Source of the DNA: Actinomadura luzonensis
GTDB lineage: Bacteria; Actinomycetota; Actinomycetes; Streptosporangiales; Streptosporangiaceae
Direction of reading: 5' to 3'
NCBI RefSeq assembly: GCF_022664455.2
Contig: NZ_JAKRKC020000001.1
Coordinates: 310,001 to 374,000, forward strand
DNA: 64,000 nt
Below the pieces are notes generated by a model. The model was given only the letters and a program-made list of their open reading frames with translations, was not told where the DNA came from and ran no database searches. Positions within the stretch are counted from its first letter, which is position 1. Each line of letters starts with the position of its first letter. Below, one piece after another: positions 60,567 through 64,000 of this stretch. The translations under genes were made by a program, and so were the position numbers.

Positions 60567-61238
60567 TCAGGCGCCGGGCTTGATGCGGCGGCCGGTGACG
60601 CGGGACGGGACGATCTTGAGGTACTGCTCGCGCTCGCCGCCCGCCCACGGCTCGACGCCCGTGGCCGCCGCCGCCTGCTCCTCCTCGGCCGTCACGTGGT
60701 GCAGCCCGCCCTGCACCAGCACGCTCCACCCGCCCCTGGTCAGCTCCTCGATGCGGTCGACCTCGAAGGCGACCTTGTACTCGACGTCCGCCACGCCGGT
60801 CCGCAGGTCCTCGTCGGTGGAGCCGCCGGTGGCGGTGCGGAAGACGACCGCCCCGTCCAGCAGCCGGAAGTTGACCGGCAGCACGGTGAGCCCATAGCGG
60901 CCCTCGAAGGCGATGCGGCCCACGCCGCCGGGCTCCAGCAGGCGCAGGCACTCCTTCTCGTCCAGCACCAGCAGCTCGGCGCGGGCGGAGGCCGGGCCGG
61001 CGCCCGCGGGCGTGTCGGCGTCCTCGCCGAGCAGCGCCTCCACGCTCGTCTCCAGCGCCCCGGCGAGCCGGGCCAGGGCCTCGCGCACCGGCACCCCGGG
61101 TTGTCCTTCGAGGCAGGCGACGTAGGCGGCCTCGACGCCCGCCCGCTCCGCCAGCTCCTCGTGGGTCAGGCCGAGCGCGGCCCGCCGTTCGGCGATGCGG
61201 CGGCCGAGACGCTCGATGGTGGTCACTTGCTGAGACAT
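60567..61238 (-). CDS. XRE helix-turn-helix / PNPOx-like fusion protein
   Basis: 223 residues. The N-terminal XRE domain (about 8-70; LGRRIAERRAALGLTHEELA then ERAGVEAAYVACLEGQ) is fused to a pyridoxamine-oxidase-like flavin domain (about 85-200; GVGRIAFEGRYGLTVLPVNF). This architecture is common in actinobacteria and is thought to sense FMN, F420 or redox state. ATG at 61238 has GGAGGAG upstream. Confidence 0.9.
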   Translation of the reverse strand: MSQQVTTIERLGRRIAERRAALGLTHEELAERAGVEAAYVACLEGQPGVPVREALARLAGALETSVEALLGEDADTPAGAGPASARAELLVLDEKECLRLLEPGGVGRIAFEGRYGLTVLPVNFRLLDGAVVFRTATGGSTDEDLRTGVADVEYKVAFEVDRIEELTRGGWSVLVQGGLHHVTAEEEQAAAATGVEPWAGGEREQYLKIVPSRVTGRRIKPGA

Positions 61239-61377
61239 CGGTGATCTCCTCCCACGGATCACCGTAGTCGTTTCTCCCTGCCGGTTGGCAAAGGGGGGCT
61301 TTCTTCTCGCGGTGGTTTAACCGACGCTGACGGAGTCATAGGAGTCCATGGCGCTGTTGAGGGGGAGGAAAACGGTC

Positions 61378-62598
61378 ATGGTGCGGAGAACACGGGTGGT
61401 CGTGGTGGGTGCGGGCTTCGCCGGGCTGGCGGCGACCCGGGAGCTGGCCCGGGGCGGGGCGCTGGTGACGCTCGTCGACCGGAACCCGTATTCGACCTTC
61501 CAGCCGCTGCTCTACCAGGTGGCCACGGCCGGCATGGGCACCGCCGACGTCTCCTACCCCGTCAGGACGTACGCCGCCAAGTGGCCGAACGTGCGGGCGC
61601 GCCGGGCCGGGCTCAGCAAGGTGCTGGCGGACGAGCGGCGGGTGGAGCTCGACGACGGCACCTCCGTCGACTACGACTACCTGGTGGTGGCCACGGGCGT
61701 GACCACGAACTGGCTCAACGTGCCGGGCGCCAGGGAGAACGCGCTGCCCATCTACTCCCTGAACGACGCCACCACCCTGCGCCGGCGGCTCCAGCACTAC
61801 CTGGAGGACACCGCGGCCGGGCGGCGCGAGACCACGAACGTGGTGGTGGTGGGCGCGGGCGCGACCGGCGTGGAGGTGGCCGGCACGCTGGCCGAGCTGC
61901 GCCGGCGCACGCTGCCCCTCACGCATCCGGAGATCCGGCCGGAGCAGACGAGCGTGACGCTGGTGGAGCGCTTCGACTACGTGCTGGCCCCGTACAAGCC
62001 GCGGCTGCGGCAGGCGGCGGAGGCGGCGCTGCGCAAGCGGGGCGTGCAGATGCGGCTCGGCTCCACGGTGGCCTCGGTCGAGGCGGACGCCGTGGTGCTG
62101 CAGGACGGCACCCGGCTGCCGAGCGACGTGACCGTGTGGGCGCTCGGCGTCACCGCGCCCGACCAGGTGGCCGACTGGGGGCTGCCGCAGACCAAGGGCG
62201 GGCGGGTGTCGCTCACCGAGGCGCTGAACGTGCCGCACCACCCGGAGATCTTCGTGGCCGGCGACCTGGCCGCGCCGCCGAAGCCGCTGCCCCAGCTCGC
62301 CCAGCCGGCGATCCAGATGGGCAAGCACGTGGGGCGGCAGATCCTGGCCGCGGCCCAGGGCCGGCCGCTGCGGCCGTTCCGCTACAGCGACCCCGGCATC
62401 ATGGCGACCGTGGGCAAGGCCGAGGCCGTGCTGGAGCGGCCGAGCGGGCTCACCGTGCGCGGGTTCCCCGCCTGGCTGGTGTGGATCTTCATCCACATCG
62501 CGTACCTGCTGGGCGGGCGCAACCGGGTGAGCGTGCTGCTCAACTTCTTCTACCGCTACTTCGGGCCGCGCCGCACCGCCACCAGCATCAGCCAGTGA
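61378..62598 (+). CDS. Type II NADH:quinone oxidoreductase (NDH-2)-like
   Basis: 406 residues of the FAD/NAD(P)-binding disulfide-reductase fold: VVVVGAGFAGLAATRELARG (FAD), VVVVGAGATGVEVAGTL (NADH), the APYKPRL and LAQPAIQMGKHVG motifs (quinone side), and C-terminal amphipathic/hydrophobic membrane segment FPAWLVWIFIHIAYLLGG. It oxidises NADH and passes electrons to menaquinone. ATG at 61378 follows GGAGG by nine bases. An in-frame ATG at 61348 with AGGAG is an equally credible start. Confidence 0.9.
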   Translation: MVRRTRVVVVGAGFAGLAATRELARGGALVTLVDRNPYSTFQPLLYQVATAGMGTADVSYPVRTYAAKWPNVRARRAGLSKVLADERRVELDDGTSVDYDYLVVATGVTTNWLNVPGARENALPIYSLNDATTLRRRLQHYLEDTAAGRRETTNVVVVGAGATGVEVAGTLAELRRRTLPLTHPEIRPEQTSVTLVERFDYVLAPYKPRLRQAAEAALRKRGVQMRLGSTVASVEADAVVLQDGTRLPSDVTVWALGVTAPDQVADWGLPQTKGGRVSLTEALNVPHHPEIFVAGDLAAPPKPLPQLAQPAIQMGKHVGRQILAAAQGRPLRPFRYSDPGIMATVGKAEAVLERPSGLTVRGFPAWLVWIFIHIAYLLGGRNRVSVLLNFFYRYFGPRRTATSISQ

Positions 62599-62605
62599 CC
62601 GCCGC

Positions 62606-63904
62606 TCAGCCGCCGGCGGGCGCGTCCGGCCGGCCGCCGAGCGCGGCCGTCAGGGCGCGGAGGCCGTGGTCGAGGTCGGGCTCCGGGATGTTGAGCGCGG
62701 GACGCAGGCGCACCGAGCGGGGGCCGCAGGGCAGCACGAGCACGCCGTGCTCCTCGCGCAGCCGCGACACCAGGGCGTCCCTGGCGGCCGGGTCCGGCAG
62801 GTCGAAGGCGGCCATCAGGCCGCGTCCGCGCACGCCGGAGACCGTCTCCGGGTGCTCGGCCTCCAGCTTGACCAGGCGTTCGAGCAGCACGTGGCCGAGC
62901 GCGGCGGCGCGCTCGATCAGGCCGTCGCGCTCGACGATCTCCAGGATGCCGCGGCTGCGGACCATGTCCACCAGCCCGCCGCCCCACGTGGAGTTGATCC
63001 GCCCGCTGACCTGGAACACGTTGCCGGGCACCTCGTCCACCCTGCGGCCGGCCATGATGCCGCCGACCTGGACCTTCTTGGCGAACGCCACGATGTCGGG
63101 CTCCAGCCCGAGCTGCTGGTAGGCCCACGCGGTGCCGGTGGTGCCGCCGCCGGTCTGGACCTCGTCCAGGACGAACAGGGCGTCGTGCTCGTGGCACAGG
63201 TGCTGCATGGCCTGGAGGAACTGCGGGCGCATGTGGTTGTCGCCGCCCTCGCCCTGGATGGGCTCGGCGATGAAGCAGGCGATGTCGTGCGGGTGGCGTT
63301 CGAAGGCGGCGCGCGCCTGCGCGAGCGCGCGCTCCTCGGCCGCCTCGACGTCGCCGTGGTGCACGGCGGGCACGTCGATGCGCGGCCAGTCGAACTTCGG
63401 GAAGCGGTCGGTCTTGCCCGGCTCGGTGTTGGTCAGGCTCAGGGTGTAGCCGCTGCGGCCGTGGAAGGCGCGCGTGAGGTGCAGGACCTTGGTGCCGAGG
63501 TCGCGGGAGCGGCCGGCGGCCTCGTTGCGGCGGCTCTTCCAGTCGAAGGCCGTCTTGAGCGCGTTCTCCACGGCGAGGGCGCCGCCCTCGACGAAGAACA
63601 GGTGCGGCAGCGCGGGGTCGCCGAGCACGCGGGTGAAGGTCTCGACGAAGTCGGCCAGGTGCTCGGTGTACATGTCGGGGTTGGCCGGCTTGTTGCGCGC
63701 GACCTGGCCGAGGAGCTGGACGAAGGCGGGGTCGAAGGGCGGGTTCACGCCCAGCGGGGCGGAGGCGAAGAAGGTGTAGAAGTCGAGGTAGCGGCGGCCG
63801 TCGCGGGCGTCGACGAGCCAGGAGCCGCGGCTTCGCTCCAGGTCGAGCACGAGGCGGTAGCCGTCGACGAGCAGGTGGCGGGCAAGGCGGGTGTGTACGT
63901 CCAT
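62606..63904 (-). CDS. lat: L-lysine 6-transaminase (lysine epsilon-aminotransferase)
   Basis: 432-residue class III PLP enzyme that converts lysine to aminoadipate semialdehyde using 2-oxoglutarate. Family-specific stretches match the Lat group (Mycobacterium Rv3290c): ALPHLFFVEGGALAVENALK, FHGRSGYTLSLTNTEPGKT, DIACFIAEPIQGEGGDNH, LDEVQTGGGTTGTAWAYQQL and VAFAKKVQVGGIMAGRRVD with the PLP lysine. ATG at 63904 with GGAGG upstream is taken over 63961. Lat is often next to an Lrp/AsnC gene, which would lie beyond the window edge. A palindrome upstream may be its site. Confidence 0.93.
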   Translation of the reverse strand: MDVHTRLARHLLVDGYRLVLDLERSRGSWLVDARDGRRYLDFYTFFASAPLGVNPPFDPAFVQLLGQVARNKPANPDMYTEHLADFVETFTRVLGDPALPHLFFVEGGALAVENALKTAFDWKSRRNEAAGRSRDLGTKVLHLTRAFHGRSGYTLSLTNTEPGKTDRFPKFDWPRIDVPAVHHGDVEAAEERALAQARAAFERHPHDIACFIAEPIQGEGGDNHMRPQFLQAMQHLCHEHDALFVLDEVQTGGGTTGTAWAYQQLGLEPDIVAFAKKVQVGGIMAGRRVDEVPGNVFQVSGRINSTWGGGLVDMVRSRGILEIVERDGLIERAAALGHVLLERLVKLEAEHPETVSGVRGRGLMAAFDLPDPAARDALVSRLREEHGVLVLPCGPRSVRLRPALNIPEPDLDHGLRALTAALGGRPDAPAGG

Positions 63905-63962
63905 GTCGCCTCCACTGTGGGCAGATGGGTCACGCGTTTCTCCGGCGAAGCGCCGACACATA

Positions 63963-63975
63963 CGTAAAATTTACG
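63963..63975. promoter_or_regulatory. Palindrome upstream of lat
   Basis: CGTAAA-A-TTTACG, a 13-bp perfect dyad in the AT-rich lat promoter region. Candidate operator for an Lrp-type regulator. Nothing else is seen to the window end. Confidence 0.45.
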
Positions 63976-64000
63976 GTACATCTACCCACGAAGTGAAGTT

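Overview
The window is high-GC (roughly 70 percent) actinobacterial chromosome. The gene content points to a filamentous actinomycete, possibly Streptosporangiaceae such as Nonomuraea. Supporting features are an AfsR/SARP-type giant regulator, DUF1707, DUF2510 and DUF4235 proteins, PASTA-less Ser/Thr kinases with Pro/Thr-rich tails, a MEDS-ATPase regulator, an IdeR iron box, MocR/PNPOx pairs, and many start codons placed 6-8 bases after a TANNNT -10 box (probable leaderless mRNAs). The taxonomic call is inference. No mobile element, integrase, CRISPR array or rRNA is seen. One tRNA (His, GUG) is present.

Left part (1-12.4 kb): a reverse-strand phosphotriesterase / anti-anti-sigma / principal-like sigma operon; a methionyl-tRNA synthetase behind a leader that can encode a 10-residue peptide with tandem Met codons; an APC permease, a universal stress protein and a DUF998 membrane protein; an aldo/keto reductase behind a MerR-type promoter; a MEDS-ATPase regulator; a DUF1707 protein; a Rieske oxygenase; and a flavin monooxygenase divergent from its likely TetR repressor.

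Middle-left (12.4-33.7 kb): a small lipoprotein; an envelope-glycan module (DUF2079, GT4, PIG-L deacetylase, UPF0104), part of it driven by a palindromic bidirectional promoter; a 1133-residue SARP/ATPase regulator; secreted and membrane proteins, including a DedA protein behind an iron box; a D-Ala-D-Ala carboxypeptidase; a lipase-like hydrolase; a LacI regulator with twin operators facing a 62-residue ORF; a CutA-like protein; an RNA methyltransferase; a CDF-like membrane protein; a substrate-binding/VWA fusion; and an ECF-like sigma factor whose extracytoplasmic domain lies in a second, GTGA-overlapping frame.

Middle-right (33.9-51.7 kb): a surface-polysaccharide locus. Seven tightly coupled genes (small membrane protein, GNAT, two GT2s, polysaccharide deacetylase, flippase, 1250-residue polytopic protein) are followed by a DUF418 protein, a membrane-anchored GH39-like hydrolase, an SDR, an aminoglycoside-phosphotransferase-like kinase, and a second GNAT paralogue coupled to a DegT-type aminotransferase. 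A MocR regulator and a PNPOx-like flavoprotein follow as a divergent pair.

Right part (52.4-64 kb): a signalling cluster of two receptor-like Ser/Thr kinases, a pseudokinase and a DUF2510 membrane protein, two of which carry apparent frameshifts; oligoribonuclease; tRNA-His with a strong terminator; an HTH-only LuxR protein; an XRE-PNPOx fusion; a type II NADH dehydrogenase; and lysine 6-aminotransferase at the edge. Three genes with apparent indels in GC-rich runs suggest either assembly error or real decay and should be resequenced before anything is built on them.
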